Shown: positions 52,274 through 62,180 of the stretch, in pieces
Layout of the letters: every line of letters starts with the position of its first letter
How positions within the stretch are numbered: position 1 is the stretch's first letter
Assembly (NCBI RefSeq): GCF_042850945.1
Contig: NZ_AP031496.1
Location: forward strand, 5,084,001-5,148,000
Reading direction: 5' to 3'
DNA: 64,000 nucleotides
Source of the DNA: Halioxenophilus aromaticivorans
GTDB taxonomy: Bacteria > Pseudomonadota > Gammaproteobacteria > Pseudomonadales > Cellvibrionaceae
Program-made: the position numbers and the translations under genes
The notes under the pieces: generated by a model
Told to the model about the DNA's origin: nothing
Seen by the model: the letters and a program-made list of their open reading frames with translations, nothing else
Databases searched by the model: none

Positions 52274-53974
52274 TCACGCAAGTGGGCCTGAAATATCCAG
52301 CGCGTAAAGTGCAATCATAGCCAAAACGCCGGACACCAATACGTAATAAAAAGTGGGCAATAAAGTTTTTCGCAAAGTCGCACCCTCCTGCCCCAATAAA
52401 CCTACTGTCGCACTGGCAGCTACCACATTGTGAATAGCAATCATATTTCCGGCTGCGGCTCCCACCGCTTGGCTGGCAACGATGATTGCCGGAGACAGTT
52501 GCAGACTCATGGCAGCCTCATACTGAAACTGGCTGAACATCATGTTAGAAACCGTGTTGGATCCTGCGATAAATGCGCCTAGTGCGCCGATGGTAGGGCT
52601 TATTAAAGGGAACGCCGAGCCTAACGTATCGGCAAACAACTGCGCACTGGCCATGGGCATGCTGGGGAGATCCGACAGGTTTACGCCGGAATTGATAAAC
52701 AGCCGTACCATGGGAATGGTAAACATCAAGACAAAGCCGGCTCCGATTAACGTTTTGGATGATTCCGCGAAAGAACTGGCTAGCACTCGGCTGCGTTGCC
52801 CGCTCTTCCCCTGTAGACCAACAGCAACTAAAGCAGCTATTAACAACAGACCACCCGGGAGATAAAGCGGGCTAAAATCGGCGTTTACACCAGCTTCACC
52901 TAGAATATTTTTTGCACCAATGCTGACGCTCACAAAGGCGGCCTTTACGTCACTGGACACCCGGGAAGCCACTAACAACATTGCAACCACAAGATAAGGT
53001 ACCCAAGCTACCAATTGTGACATGGGTTTATCGTGCAGCATTTCATCAGCATTAAATGCCACCTTACCAGACCACTCGGCCGGCCAGCTGTCTTTGCCAT
53101 CGAAATCCCACTGTTGTTTTGGCAACAGAAAGCCCATTTTTGCAGTTTGTACAACAATCGCAAGGCTTACCAAACCGCCGATTAAGGATGGGAACTCAGG
53201 ACCGAGAAAAATACCGGTAAGTGTGTAGGGCACGGTGAATGCCAGACCTGCGAACAACGCAAAAGGGGCTGCTTCAAACCCTTCCCTCCAGCTGCGGTTT
53301 TTGCCAAAGAAACGAGTCATCATTACCACCATAAAGAGCGGCATGAACGTACCGACCAAGCCGTGCATTACGGCTACGTTGGTAGTGATCAATTGCAGAA
53401 ACTGATCCCAACTCCCCCCCTGCTCTAACAAGCGCTGGGAAATCGCGGCTTTATCCAATCCATTATTAACGCCGATAACAATAGGTGTCCCCACAGCACC
53501 AAAGGAGACAGGTGTGCTCTGTATCATCATGCCTACCATTACCGCAGCCAGCGCGGGAAAACCAAGCGCCACCATCAAAGGCGCAGCGATGGCAGCCGGC
53601 GTACCGAAGCCCGACGCCCCTTCGAGAAAGGTACCGAAACACCAGGCAATAATAATTGCCTGAATACGCCGGTCCGGTGAGACAAACGCGAATCCTTGAC
53701 GAATCGTTTGAATCGCACCCGTAAATTTCAGTGTATTCAGTAGAAATATTGCTCCAAATACAATCCACAAAACAGAGACAGTGATTATCAAACCTTGTAG
53801 AACTGAAGCGAAAATACGATTTATGGATACATCCCAGCAAAATGAAGCCAACAAAGCAGTAGCGATTAGCACTAACGGCATTGCTTTACGTGCAGACCAT
53901 TGCAAACCGAGTAGAAGCAATGCCGCCAAAACAATGGGGGCGAGCGCCAACAATCCAAGAGCAGTAGAGCCCAT
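52274..53974 (-). CDS. lctP: L-lactate permease (LctP family)
   Basis: A 566-residue membrane transporter with at least 12 helices. The family segment FGTFLEGASGFGTPAAIAAP (residues about 112-131) and GAVGTPIVIGVNNG are present, as is the C-terminal NTVSNMMFSQFQYE. It imports lactate with protons. AAGGAG lies just upstream of ATG 53974. It is first in the operon with dld; the divergent LysR gene starts 165 bases away. Confidence 0.95.
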   Translation of the reverse strand: MGSTALGLLALAPIVLAALLLLGLQWSARKAMPLVLIATALLASFCWDVSINRIFASVLQGLIITVSVLWIVFGAIFLLNTLKFTGAIQTIRQGFAFVSPDRRIQAIIIAWCFGTFLEGASGFGTPAAIAAPLMVALGFPALAAVMVGMMIQSTPVSFGAVGTPIVIGVNNGLDKAAISQRLLEQGGSWDQFLQLITTNVAVMHGLVGTFMPLFMVVMMTRFFGKNRSWREGFEAAPFALFAGLAFTVPYTLTGIFLGPEFPSLIGGLVSLAIVVQTAKMGFLLPKQQWDFDGKDSWPAEWSGKVAFNADEMLHDKPMSQLVAWVPYLVVAMLLVASRVSSDVKAAFVSVSIGAKNILGEAGVNADFSPLYLPGGLLLIAALVAVGLQGKSGQRSRVLASSFAESSKTLIGAGFVLMFTIPMVRLFINSGVNLSDLPSMPMASAQLFADTLGSAFPLISPTIGALGAFIAGSNTVSNMMFSQFQYEAAMSLQLSPAIIVASQAVGAAAGNMIAIHNVVAASATVGLLGQEGATLRKTLLPTFYYVLVSGVLAMIALYALDISGPLA

Positions 53975-54138
53975 TTATTATCTCCTTTAATTCTTATACT
54001 TTTGCTGCGCCTTAGATTACCGGGATCAAATATTGAACAAGGAAAGCAGCTTGTGGGGGACTCTACATTCCCACTCGACAGAGATATATATTCAGACGTA
54101 TTATGATTATTTCTTTTTCTGCATAAATAGAGAGTGAA

Positions 54139-55050
54139 ATGGCACAATTTAAAGCCGATGATATTTTGCTGTTTGTTTACGTCGTTGAAGAGGGATCTTT
54201 TTCTCGGGTGTCGGTGAAACATGAAATCACCATGTCGGTGGTGAGCAAGCGAATCGCCCGGCTGGAGAAAGCACTGAACGTGCAACTACTTTACCGCACC
54301 ACGCGCAAGCTGAGCCTAACCGATGCTGGCCAGGCGCTTTTCAAGAAAGCGAAAATAGCGCAACAAGCACTGCAAGACGCCCAAGATGTGGTATCCGTCT
54401 ACGGCAGCGATATGCGCGGACGCATTCGTATTACCATGCCAGTGGTAACCGCCAACCTCGTGTTGAACCAAGCATTGACCGAATTTTGCGAGCAATACCC
54501 CCACATCCAAGTCGAATTAAGAATTACCAACCGGTTTGTGGATATTATCGATGAAGGCTATGACCTAGCCATCCGTACCGCTCAACTAGAAGACTCGTCG
54601 CTGGTAGCGCGACGGCTAGTCGACTCTAACTGGGTTGTTTGCGCCAGCCCCAGTTATTTGCAAGCCCGTGGAAGACCCGCACACCCGGACGATTTACCTT
54701 CCCACCACTGCTTAATTTACAAATACGAAGGCTCTGGCCCAGACACTTGGACGTTTGTAGTCGATGGTAGTGATTACCAAGTACAGGTGCACGGCCGCTA
54801 CCAGACCAACGCGTTAGATTCTATTAAGCAAGGGGCGCTAGCTGGGTTCGGTGTGGGCTACCTTCCAAGGGCAATCATTCATGAAGAGCTGCTGTCTGGC
54901 CAGTTAGAAAGCATTTTGGATACCTATATTGGTAAAAAATTAGGTATTTACGCGGTGTATCCCAAAAGCCGTCAACCCGATAAAAAACTCAATCTACTAG
55001 TAGAGCACTTCCGCTGCGCATTGCAACGAAAGCGCCAGCACTTTAGTTGA
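54139..55050 (+). CDS. LysR-family transcriptional regulator
   Basis: A 303-residue LysR regulator. The N-terminal winged helix-turn-helix includes EEGSFSRVSVKHEITMSVVS and KRIARLEKALNVQLLYRTTR; the effector domain follows (residues 90-300). It is divergent from the lctP-dld operon with a 164-base shared promoter, the usual sign that it controls that operon, possibly in response to lactate. It ends 14 bases before the convergent porin gene. Confidence 0.94.
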   Translation: MAQFKADDILLFVYVVEEGSFSRVSVKHEITMSVVSKRIARLEKALNVQLLYRTTRKLSLTDAGQALFKKAKIAQQALQDAQDVVSVYGSDMRGRIRITMPVVTANLVLNQALTEFCEQYPHIQVELRITNRFVDIIDEGYDLAIRTAQLEDSSLVARRLVDSNWVVCASPSYLQARGRPAHPDDLPSHHCLIYKYEGSGPDTWTFVVDGSDYQVQVHGRYQTNALDSIKQGALAGFGVGYLPRAIIHEELLSGQLESILDTYIGKKLGIYAVYPKSRQPDKKLNLLVEHFRCALQRKRQHFS

Positions 55051-55063
55051 AGCAAGACGCCAA

Positions 55064-56191
55064 CTAGAACCGAAAGGTAGCGGAAAACTGCAAGTAGTCT
55101 GAATCCACATTCTCGGTCAACGCATCATCTATTGCGTAGTTGCCTATTTCAACTCCCACATCTAACTGCTTGTTTATTGAGTTGATCAGATTTAGCCCCC
55201 AGTGTGCACGCTCAAGCTCGGCTACGTCTGTTTCGGCAGTGCCATAAAATGCCGTAGAGCGTAGGGTATCGCTCCAGAAGTGACGGTAAGCCACGGTATA
55301 AGCGGTGGTTTCTTCCACCACCAGTTCACCTGTCGTTGGGTCACGTACAATGTCATTGGTCATGGCCGCAGCAGCGTAGCGTCCTAAATCCCCGGAGGAT
55401 ACTTGAAAGCGTAAGTCATCATTGCCGAATGTTTGAATTTTTCCAGATACCACAAAAGCCGCACCCGTTTCGTCCAAACCACCCTGGTCGATTTTGCGTA
55501 GCAACGCGCCAAATGACAAACTGCCCCAATCGCCGTTTAGGTCATAGCGTGCAACGATATCCGGCGTATCTTCGTCTGGGTCTGCTTGATCGCCGGATAG
55601 GCCTAACGCGCTGGACGGCGCACCAATATCATCGTCACCCCAGGTTTCAGGGTTTTCGATGGCGAACTGCCAATTTCCTACCGTATAGCGTAATTGTGCA
55701 GCGCGAATAAAGACCTCACCCACGTGCGGCCCGCCAAAGTCCAGAGCTTCTGGCAGCGCTTTTAGCGGCATAAAGGTGGACCAATTCTGTCCTGCCATCC
55801 AATTTCGATAAGTGATATAAAAATGACGTAGGCGCGAGTTGGCGGAATTACTTATAATTTCGTTACCTCCGCCACCGTAAAAATCCATTTCCACAAAGCC
55901 GGTAACCTCCCCGTGTTGCACAGAAACATTTAATCGCGACTCACGTACATTGAAGACCGTGGTGGAAGTCTCCGTTGGCTCGCCCCCAGGAAAATTACCT
56001 AGCCAATAATCTTGGTAGGCTATATCCCCGTTCACATGGCGTAAGTCAGCCTTAGCGTAACCACCGATGGAAACACGGGTAAGCGCATCGCCAGAACCGG
56101 AAGTATAGATTTCAACAGCGTGTAAGGTAGGAGCGCTTAGCAAGCAACACGAAGAAAATATCAGCAACGCGGGCTTCTTTAGATTTTTCAT
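55064..56191 (-). CDS. DcaP-like outer-membrane porin
   Basis: A 375-residue porin with a signal peptide (LLIFSSCCLLSAPTLHA) and a beta-barrel ending in aromatic FRF (LQFSATFRF). The start VSIGGYAKADLRHVNGDIAY, then RESRLNVSVQHGEVTGFVEMD and the GQNWSTFM turn are typical of DcaP porins, which admit dicarboxylates and other small anions. Beside the lactate genes it may admit organic acids; that is inference. Confidence 0.88.
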   Translation of the reverse strand: MKNLKKPALLIFSSCCLLSAPTLHAVEIYTSGSGDALTRVSIGGYAKADLRHVNGDIAYQDYWLGNFPGGEPTETSTTVFNVRESRLNVSVQHGEVTGFVEMDFYGGGGNEIISNSANSRLRHFYITYRNWMAGQNWSTFMPLKALPEALDFGGPHVGEVFIRAAQLRYTVGNWQFAIENPETWGDDDIGAPSSALGLSGDQADPDEDTPDIVARYDLNGDWGSLSFGALLRKIDQGGLDETGAAFVVSGKIQTFGNDDLRFQVSSGDLGRYAAAAMTNDIVRDPTTGELVVEETTAYTVAYRHFWSDTLRSTAFYGTAETDVAELERAHWGLNLINSINKQLDVGVEIGNYAIDDALTENVDSDYLQFSATFRF

Positions 56192-56546
56192 TTTTTATCC
56201 CAATTATCGTTTGTAGAAATTTGGCGATGTAATTTACGGATGAATGCCTGGAAGAAATAGACCATCGATCGCTAATCACTTTTTCCAAATCTTTATTAAT
56301 TGGGCAAAAACTAATAAACCGGACTGTAAAAGAGAAGATACAAACGCCGCCTGAGCGACGATTCGATACGGCAGAAGCCGTTGAGGATCGATTCATCCTA
56401 ACAGCTCGGCTCCACAGCCAGAGCTAATCCGAGGTATACCGTTAAGCAGGAAAATTACTCTGGTTCACATATGAACCGGCGTGGAGTTTCGCGTTGCAAT
56501 ACACCGGTAGATCGGAAATAGTCTTAAAAAAACAGAAGAGACTACT
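56192..56546. other. Divergent promoter region between the porin and the PL11 lyase
   Basis: 355 bases with no gene. I see no clear operator. It contains the promoters for both flanking genes, which are read away from each other. Confidence 0.4.
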
Positions 56547-58493
56547 ATGCATTCCCCCGTTTGCAGGCAATCAGTCCACGCGTCACGAACCACACTGGCG
56601 CCATTCAAACTGGCATTAGCAGCGCTTACGTTGCTCACCGCTGCGTATAACCAAGCTGGCTCAAATGTGGCAGGCGCCACATCGGATGACACGGTAATTT
56701 CTTCTCGCCACCTCACTGCGGTTGCGGCTAATAACCCGGCCCATACGCATATTTCTTGGGTTTACCGTGACGATGATGGGCCAAACACCCGCGTGGAGAT
56801 ACTGAAAAACGGCCTGGTAATTCATCGCCAAACCGGTGTCCAAGCCAGCAGCTACTTGGACACCACAACAACCAACAACGGCAATTACCAACTGCGCATC
56901 AACGGCCACCCGGCGGGGGAAGCACAACGGCTAAATAACGGTTATTTAGAAATCCCTCTGAATAAACCAGCCGATCGAAACGCGCAAAACGACGAGCCCT
57001 ACAGCTACACCATTAACGATGCTTCAGTGGGGGATTTAAACGGCGACGGCAGTTACGAAATTATCATAAAGTGGTACCCAACCATTGCCAAAGATAACGC
57101 GTTTGCAGGCTACACCGGCAACACGTTATTAGACGCCTACACACTGAATGGCGAGCAGTTGTGGCGAATCGATTTGGGGCCCAATATTCGTTCCGGTGCG
57201 CACTATACGCAATTTATGGTTTACGATTTAAATAGTGATGGCAAAGATGAACTGGTGGTGAAAACCGCCGATGGCACCATCGACGGCGCTGGCAAGGTGA
57301 TAGGCAACCCCAACGCAGACTGGCTAACCAAAGGCGGCGAATTGGCACAAAACGACCGCACCGGCTCTCGAATACTGGCCGACGGCACACGCCTGGCTGG
57401 GCTCACCGGAAGAGTGCTTAGTGGGCCGGAATATCTCACCGCATTTAATGGTCTTACCGGTGAAGAGATCTCCACGGTGGAGTACATCCCCCAGCGCGGC
57501 AAAGAATCCCACTCCCCCACCAAAGAGGCCATGAAGGCACTTTGGGGCGATGGCTATGCCAACCGCTCGGATCGTTTCCTGGCCGCCGTTGGCCACTTTG
57601 ACTCGCAGCGGACCAGCGTGATTTTCTCCCGCGGGTATTACGCCAAATCAGTGATTGCCGCCTGGGATTTAATCGATAACACATTAACACCGCGCTGGGT
57701 ATTTGATACCGATGCACAACCGCCGGGCTATGCCGGCCAGGGCAACCACCAGATGTCCGTGGCTGATGTGGACGGCGATGGCTTGGACGAAGTTGTGTTC
57801 GGCTCCATGGCCATTGATCACGACGGCAGCCCGCTGTGGACTGCCCAACTGGGCCACGGCGACGCACTCCATGTTGCGGATTTAGACCCAGCCCACCCCG
57901 GCATAGAACGCTTTGGTGTACAAGAAGACATGTCCGCCAGCGGCCACCTAGGCTCTACCATGCTGGATGCCGCCACCGGCCAAATACTGTGGAGTACGCC
58001 GGCAGAGAAAGACACCGGCCGAGGTGTGTGTATTGATATCGACCCCAACTACCCGGGCAGTGAATGCTGGGCATCCAACAGCAATACGCTGTACAGTGCC
58101 CAAGGCAAGGTGATTGCGCAGGCACGGCCTAAGAGTGTTAATTTTGCGATTTATTGGGATGGCGATGAATTGAGAGAAATACTCGACGATACCCGCATTA
58201 CCAAGTGGGATTGGAATGCAAAGACCGAAACATCCCTGCTAACGGCGGTAGGCAGTTTATCCAACAACGGCACCAAAGCTACGCCGGTGCTGCAAGCGGA
58301 TATTTTAGGCGATTGGCGAGAAGAACTAATTTTACGCCGAGAGGACAACCAAGCCCTGCGTATCTACCTAACGCCCTTTACCACGCAAATTGCGCGGCCA
58401 TCATTAATGACGGACCGCACCTATCGGCTGGCCATTGCCTGGCAGAATTCGGCCTATAACCAACCACCACATTTGCTTGCCGGCAAGCCGTAG
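56547..58493 (+). CDS. Rhamnogalacturonan lyase, polysaccharide lyase family 11 type
   Basis: A 648-residue secreted enzyme. A signal peptide (LALAALTLLTAAYNQAG) precedes a short Ig-like N-domain and an eight-bladed propeller with calcium-binding turns (DLNGDGSYEI, DLNSDGKDEL, DVDGDGLDEV). The segments KWYPTIAKDNAFAGYTGNTL, TADGTIDGAGKVIGN and LADGTRLAGLTGRVLSGPEY match the YesW/PL11 pattern for cleaving rhamnogalacturonan I by beta-elimination. No other pectin genes are in the window. GGGxxx propeller calcium loops are intact. Confidence 0.93.
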   Translation: MHSPVCRQSVHASRTTLAPFKLALAALTLLTAAYNQAGSNVAGATSDDTVISSRHLTAVAANNPAHTHISWVYRDDDGPNTRVEILKNGLVIHRQTGVQASSYLDTTTTNNGNYQLRINGHPAGEAQRLNNGYLEIPLNKPADRNAQNDEPYSYTINDASVGDLNGDGSYEIIIKWYPTIAKDNAFAGYTGNTLLDAYTLNGEQLWRIDLGPNIRSGAHYTQFMVYDLNSDGKDELVVKTADGTIDGAGKVIGNPNADWLTKGGELAQNDRTGSRILADGTRLAGLTGRVLSGPEYLTAFNGLTGEEISTVEYIPQRGKESHSPTKEAMKALWGDGYANRSDRFLAAVGHFDSQRTSVIFSRGYYAKSVIAAWDLIDNTLTPRWVFDTDAQPPGYAGQGNHQMSVADVDGDGLDEVVFGSMAIDHDGSPLWTAQLGHGDALHVADLDPAHPGIERFGVQEDMSASGHLGSTMLDAATGQILWSTPAEKDTGRGVCIDIDPNYPGSECWASNSNTLYSAQGKVIAQARPKSVNFAIYWDGDELREILDDTRITKWDWNAKTETSLLTAVGSLSNNGTKATPVLQADILGDWREELILRREDNQALRIYLTPFTTQIARPSLMTDRTYRLAIAWQNSAYNQPPHLLAGKP

Positions 58494-58540
58494 CTTATTA
58501 GCACTAATGCAAGCCACGGTTTGTGGCCGGGCTTTCCTGG

Positions 58541-60808
58541 CTATTCCCCAAAGCGGTAATCCACTCTCATACCCAAGGTACGCGGCTTAGTGTAGGCGGT
58601 GGTGGCACTTTGGCCTAAAAAGCCTGGGCTCACATACACATTACTTTTTTGCACGTCGTTTTCTAAATTGGTGGCAAACAAAGTGAGTGATAATTTATCG
58701 CCGGGAAAGGCGTAGCCCAGGGTTGCATCGGTTTTGGTGTAGGCCTCTACTTTATCGATCTCTGGGTGGTTAAATTCTCGCAGGTACATATCCCCCTGCC
58801 ACAGGGTATTAATGGCCGCTTGCAAATAGCCACCATTGCCCAGCACCTTGCCATACTGCAATCCCAGCGAAACACTGTGCTCGGCTACGTAGGGTACTTT
58901 GTTACCGGCTAAATCCGTGCGGCCTAGCCCGGCGGGGTCGTTGGGGTTGGCCACCGGTGCAGGGTCTCTATTATCTGTGCTGTACAGTTCATCAAATTCC
59001 GCTTCGGTGTAGCTGAAGGTGGCCAGCAACCGCCACTGTTCGTTTAGTACAAATTGCGTTTCTAGCTCGGCACCGTAAATGGTGCTTTGTGCGGCGTTGG
59101 TGGTGAATTGGCCCGGGGCGTTATTTACCGTGGCTAACGTGGTGAGCTGTAAATCTTGATAATCGTAATAGAATACATCCAAATTCATCTGCGCCTTGCG
59201 GTTCCATAGGTCAGACTTTATGCCAAACTCGTAGGCCGTAATGTGCTCTGGGTCGTAGGGTAGGCCGTTAGAGGTAAGGTTAAAGCCGCCGGCCTTGTAA
59301 CCCGTGGAGGTAGAGGCGTACATAAATACGTCCTCTGAATAATCCCACTCCGCACCCAGCATGTAGCTGTTTTCGGTAAACTTGGCTACACCGGAGTACT
59401 GATCGTTAGGAATATCCGGCGGAAACGGCGCGCCAAAATTACCTCGAGTAACCTTAGTACCGGTTTTCTCATCGCGAGTATGCCGCGCCCCCAGCGATAG
59501 CCTAAATTCATCGCTTACGGCAAAGGTTGCGGTACCGAACGCGGCCAGGGTTTCACTTTGGCCGTCTTCATCCAATAAAAAATCTGGCAGGTTTATTACC
59601 CCCGGCCCTGCCAAGCCATTTAAGCGCACCCGCCGAAAAATAAACGTATCTTCGGCGAAGTAATAACCACCTACAATCCAGCTTAGTGTTTGCGTGTCAT
59701 CGGAGGCGAACCTAAGCTCGGCACTTTTTGCCGTGCTGTCTTGGTTCTTATTAAAGATACTAATATCCACCGGCGAGCCATCGAAGTCTTGTTGGGTTCG
59801 AGTGGTTTGATCCAGATAACTTGCCTGGAAAAATATCTCATTGCCCTGCAGATTGTGTATCAGCCGAACTAAACCGCTGGCGGTTTCGGTGTTATTAAAA
59901 GCCCGCGCATCACTGGCCGCTTTTAAAGGGTCTGTTGGGTCCTCTGGAATGGTGGCCACCAGTGCCTGGGTGGGCGGTGGCCCACCGGGGTTGCGCTCTA
60001 GGTACACCATATTTAAACCGGTGCCCTGCAAATCGCTGTAGGTACCCGAGAGCAATACCTCGGTGGTTTCTGGCGAGCCCCAAAGCATTTGGCCACGTAC
60101 CGTGGTATCACCATCGGTACCAAAGAAATCATCGGCCCCAGGTGCAGACGAGGTGTTGGTAACATAGCCTTCTTCTTCGGTATATACCGCAGAAACTCGG
60201 GTGCTGAGCTGCTCATTGATTGGCACATTGAGCACTCCGCGCAGCTCTTGATGGCCGCGGGAGCCCACACTAACACCAGCCTGCGCCGAGAAGTATTCCG
60301 CCGGGCCCTTGGAAATAACGTTAACCACACCGCCGGTGGCATTGCGGCCATAGAGGGTACCCTGGGGGCCACGCAGAACTTCTATGCGTTCGATATCGTA
60401 AAAAATCGAGGAGCCACCGGCGGGCCGGGCGATATAGTTGTTGTCTATATAAAACGCCACACCAGAATCTGAAATGGAACTGGTACCCTGTAATCCAATA
60501 CCGCGCAACGAGATTTTAAAGCCATCCTGCTCTTGGCCAATGTGCAAGCCAGGCACGTAGGATTGCAAATTGGTTAAATCGTCGATTCCCCGTTGCTCGA
60601 ACATTTCACCGGTAAACGCGGTGATGGCAATTGGCGTGCTTTGCAACGCAGTGGATTTTTTTTGCGCGGTAACCTCTATAACCTCTAACTCGCCACTGTT
60701 GGCCATTGCGCGCGAATCAGAGGAGCCCTGAGCCATAACAGGGGTCGAAACTAAAACAGAAGTGAATATGCTAATAGGTGCAAAATATTTTGTAGACTTA
60801 AGTGCCAT
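58541..60808 (-). CDS. TonB-dependent receptor
   Basis: A 755-residue outer-membrane receptor. Signal peptide SIFTSVLVSTPVMAQ, TonB box-like LEVIEVTAQKK, plug domain with SLRGIGLQGTSSISDSGVAF and EVLRGPQGTLYGRNATGGVV, then a 22-strand barrel with terminal RVDYRFGE. The RNATGGVVNVISK plug is that of the large iron-complex/sugar receptor group common in polysaccharide-degrading marine bacteria. It is convergent with the PL11 lyase (47 bases between stops), but no direct evidence links it to that substrate. Confidence 0.94.
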   Translation of the reverse strand: MALKSTKYFAPISIFTSVLVSTPVMAQGSSDSRAMANSGELEVIEVTAQKKSTALQSTPIAITAFTGEMFEQRGIDDLTNLQSYVPGLHIGQEQDGFKISLRGIGLQGTSSISDSGVAFYIDNNYIARPAGGSSIFYDIERIEVLRGPQGTLYGRNATGGVVNVISKGPAEYFSAQAGVSVGSRGHQELRGVLNVPINEQLSTRVSAVYTEEEGYVTNTSSAPGADDFFGTDGDTTVRGQMLWGSPETTEVLLSGTYSDLQGTGLNMVYLERNPGGPPPTQALVATIPEDPTDPLKAASDARAFNNTETASGLVRLIHNLQGNEIFFQASYLDQTTRTQQDFDGSPVDISIFNKNQDSTAKSAELRFASDDTQTLSWIVGGYYFAEDTFIFRRVRLNGLAGPGVINLPDFLLDEDGQSETLAAFGTATFAVSDEFRLSLGARHTRDEKTGTKVTRGNFGAPFPPDIPNDQYSGVAKFTENSYMLGAEWDYSEDVFMYASTSTGYKAGGFNLTSNGLPYDPEHITAYEFGIKSDLWNRKAQMNLDVFYYDYQDLQLTTLATVNNAPGQFTTNAAQSTIYGAELETQFVLNEQWRLLATFSYTEAEFDELYSTDNRDPAPVANPNDPAGLGRTDLAGNKVPYVAEHSVSLGLQYGKVLGNGGYLQAAINTLWQGDMYLREFNHPEIDKVEAYTKTDATLGYAFPGDKLSLTLFATNLENDVQKSNVYVSPGFLGQSATTAYTKPRTLGMRVDYRFGE

Positions 60809-61303
60809 AATCTTGCTTCTAATACCGAATGCTAATGTGGTTGGAGTACCGAAGGGATACTCTTAGGTATAGAAGTAAATTAGGAATTTCGCCTTATTTT
60901 TAAGAGCCAAATAAATTATCCAAACCCGCTCTATGCACACAGCAGCAACCAACAACATTAAATGCTGTAATTTTCATTAGAGCAGTAAAACACAGCTTTC
61001 TAAAACCCTATTAGAACCGAATGATTTAGCTCTGGACTTGTGCGCAAAAAATAATTTAGCGTAGACTGGTTTAGCTTAAAGAGGAGAGGAAAAATCTGCC
61101 AGCTAGGGCCTTCAGATTTTAGCATTTGTAAACTCCTGGCGGTTAAACCAGCAAATCTACAACAGAAAGCACGCCACATTTGTGTTTTACTTATTTTATA
61201 AAAGAGTTCTGGTAGCAAATTGGCTGAGTGACAGATTGGAGGGCTAGGCCCACAGCAGCGCCAATGTGCGTAACATCAACGGAAAACAACCACAGGGAAT
61301 ATC
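60809..61303. other. Intergenic region, about 495 bases, upstream of the TonB receptor
   Basis: No convincing gene. A minus-strand frame at 61000-61218 is short, lacks a ribosome site and shows no family. The region should contain the promoters of the TonB receptor (leftwards) and of the CHAP protein (rightwards). No Fur box seen. Confidence 0.4.
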
Positions 61304-62122
61304 ATGGCAATTGATTTTAATAATGTACCGAGTTATATAAAAAAAGAGATTAACCCGCCAAGTAAAACCTTAAAACGCGGCAGTAAAGGCCGCGCCGTTA
61401 AACAGGTGCAGGAGTGGTTGCAATATCATCGCTGCCCTACGGCCATTGATGGCAAGTTTGGCCCCGCCACTGCAAACTGCGTCAAGGATTTTCAAACCGC
61501 TTTTAACCTTAGTGCCACGGGCAAAGTCGAAAAAGCCACCTGGCAGGCACTGGTTAACCCCATGAGTTTATCCCTAGCGCCACCAAGCATAGGCCCAAAA
61601 GAGGCTGCCGCTAGCACAGTAGCCAATGTCGCCAAGCAACACGTTGCGCACAACCCCATTGAAATTGGCGGCGCTAATTGTGGGCCCTGGGTTCGATTGT
61701 ATTGCGAGGGTAATGATGGCCCACACTGGGCTTGGTGCGCAGGCTTTGCCAGCTTTATCATGCAGCAGGCCTATTTTTACCGGAACGAACCCACGCCAAT
61801 TAAAGGATCGGTTTCTTGCGACAGCCTAGCCGCCCAAGCAAAAGCCAAAAAACTGTTTATTAGCAAACGCAAGCTTTCCGCCGGCAGTGTGGATTGGCAG
61901 GATTTTAAAGGCGCGTGTATTTTTTTACGCCGGCGCACGGCCAGCGATTGGACCCACGCGGGGATTGCTACCGTCAGCGAAGGTAAAGGCAATTCCTTGG
62001 TGTTTTCCACCATTGAAGGCAACACCAACGACGAGGGCCACCGTGAGGGGTTTGAAGCCTGTGAGCGCAAGCGCAGCCTTTCGGGCACGCATTACGACTT
62101 TATTGCCTTTGACGCGATATAG
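61304..62122 (+). CDS. Peptidoglycan-binding protein with a CHAP-like hydrolase domain
   Basis: A 272-residue protein. Residues about 25-85 are a PG_binding_1 domain (RGSKGRAVKQVQEWLQYHRC, IDGKFGPATANCVKDFQTAF). Residues 115-270 are a CHAP/NlpC-type cysteine hydrolase: catalytic Cys in HWAWCAGFASF, His in DWTHAGIA, and the Asn/Asp of STIEGNTNDEG. No signal peptide is seen, which is unusual for a wall enzyme; it may leave by another route (phage-like or type VI export) or act at lysis. It could also be a prophage-derived or self-immunity gene, but no phage genes lie near. Confidence 0.82.
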   Translation: MAIDFNNVPSYIKKEINPPSKTLKRGSKGRAVKQVQEWLQYHRCPTAIDGKFGPATANCVKDFQTAFNLSATGKVEKATWQALVNPMSLSLAPPSIGPKEAAASTVANVAKQHVAHNPIEIGGANCGPWVRLYCEGNDGPHWAWCAGFASFIMQQAYFYRNEPTPIKGSVSCDSLAAQAKAKKLFISKRKLSAGSVDWQDFKGACIFLRRRTASDWTHAGIATVSEGKGNSLVFSTIEGNTNDEGHREGFEACERKRSLSGTHYDFIAFDAI

Positions 62123-62180
62123 ATTGATGCCCTGTTGGCCGTTTAATAGAAGAAGGGGACGCCCGCTTCCTCTAATGATA

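Noticed and set aside
61000..61218. Minus-strand frame of 72 codons upstream of the TonB receptor
   Set aside because: Short, no ribosome site and no recognisable pattern.
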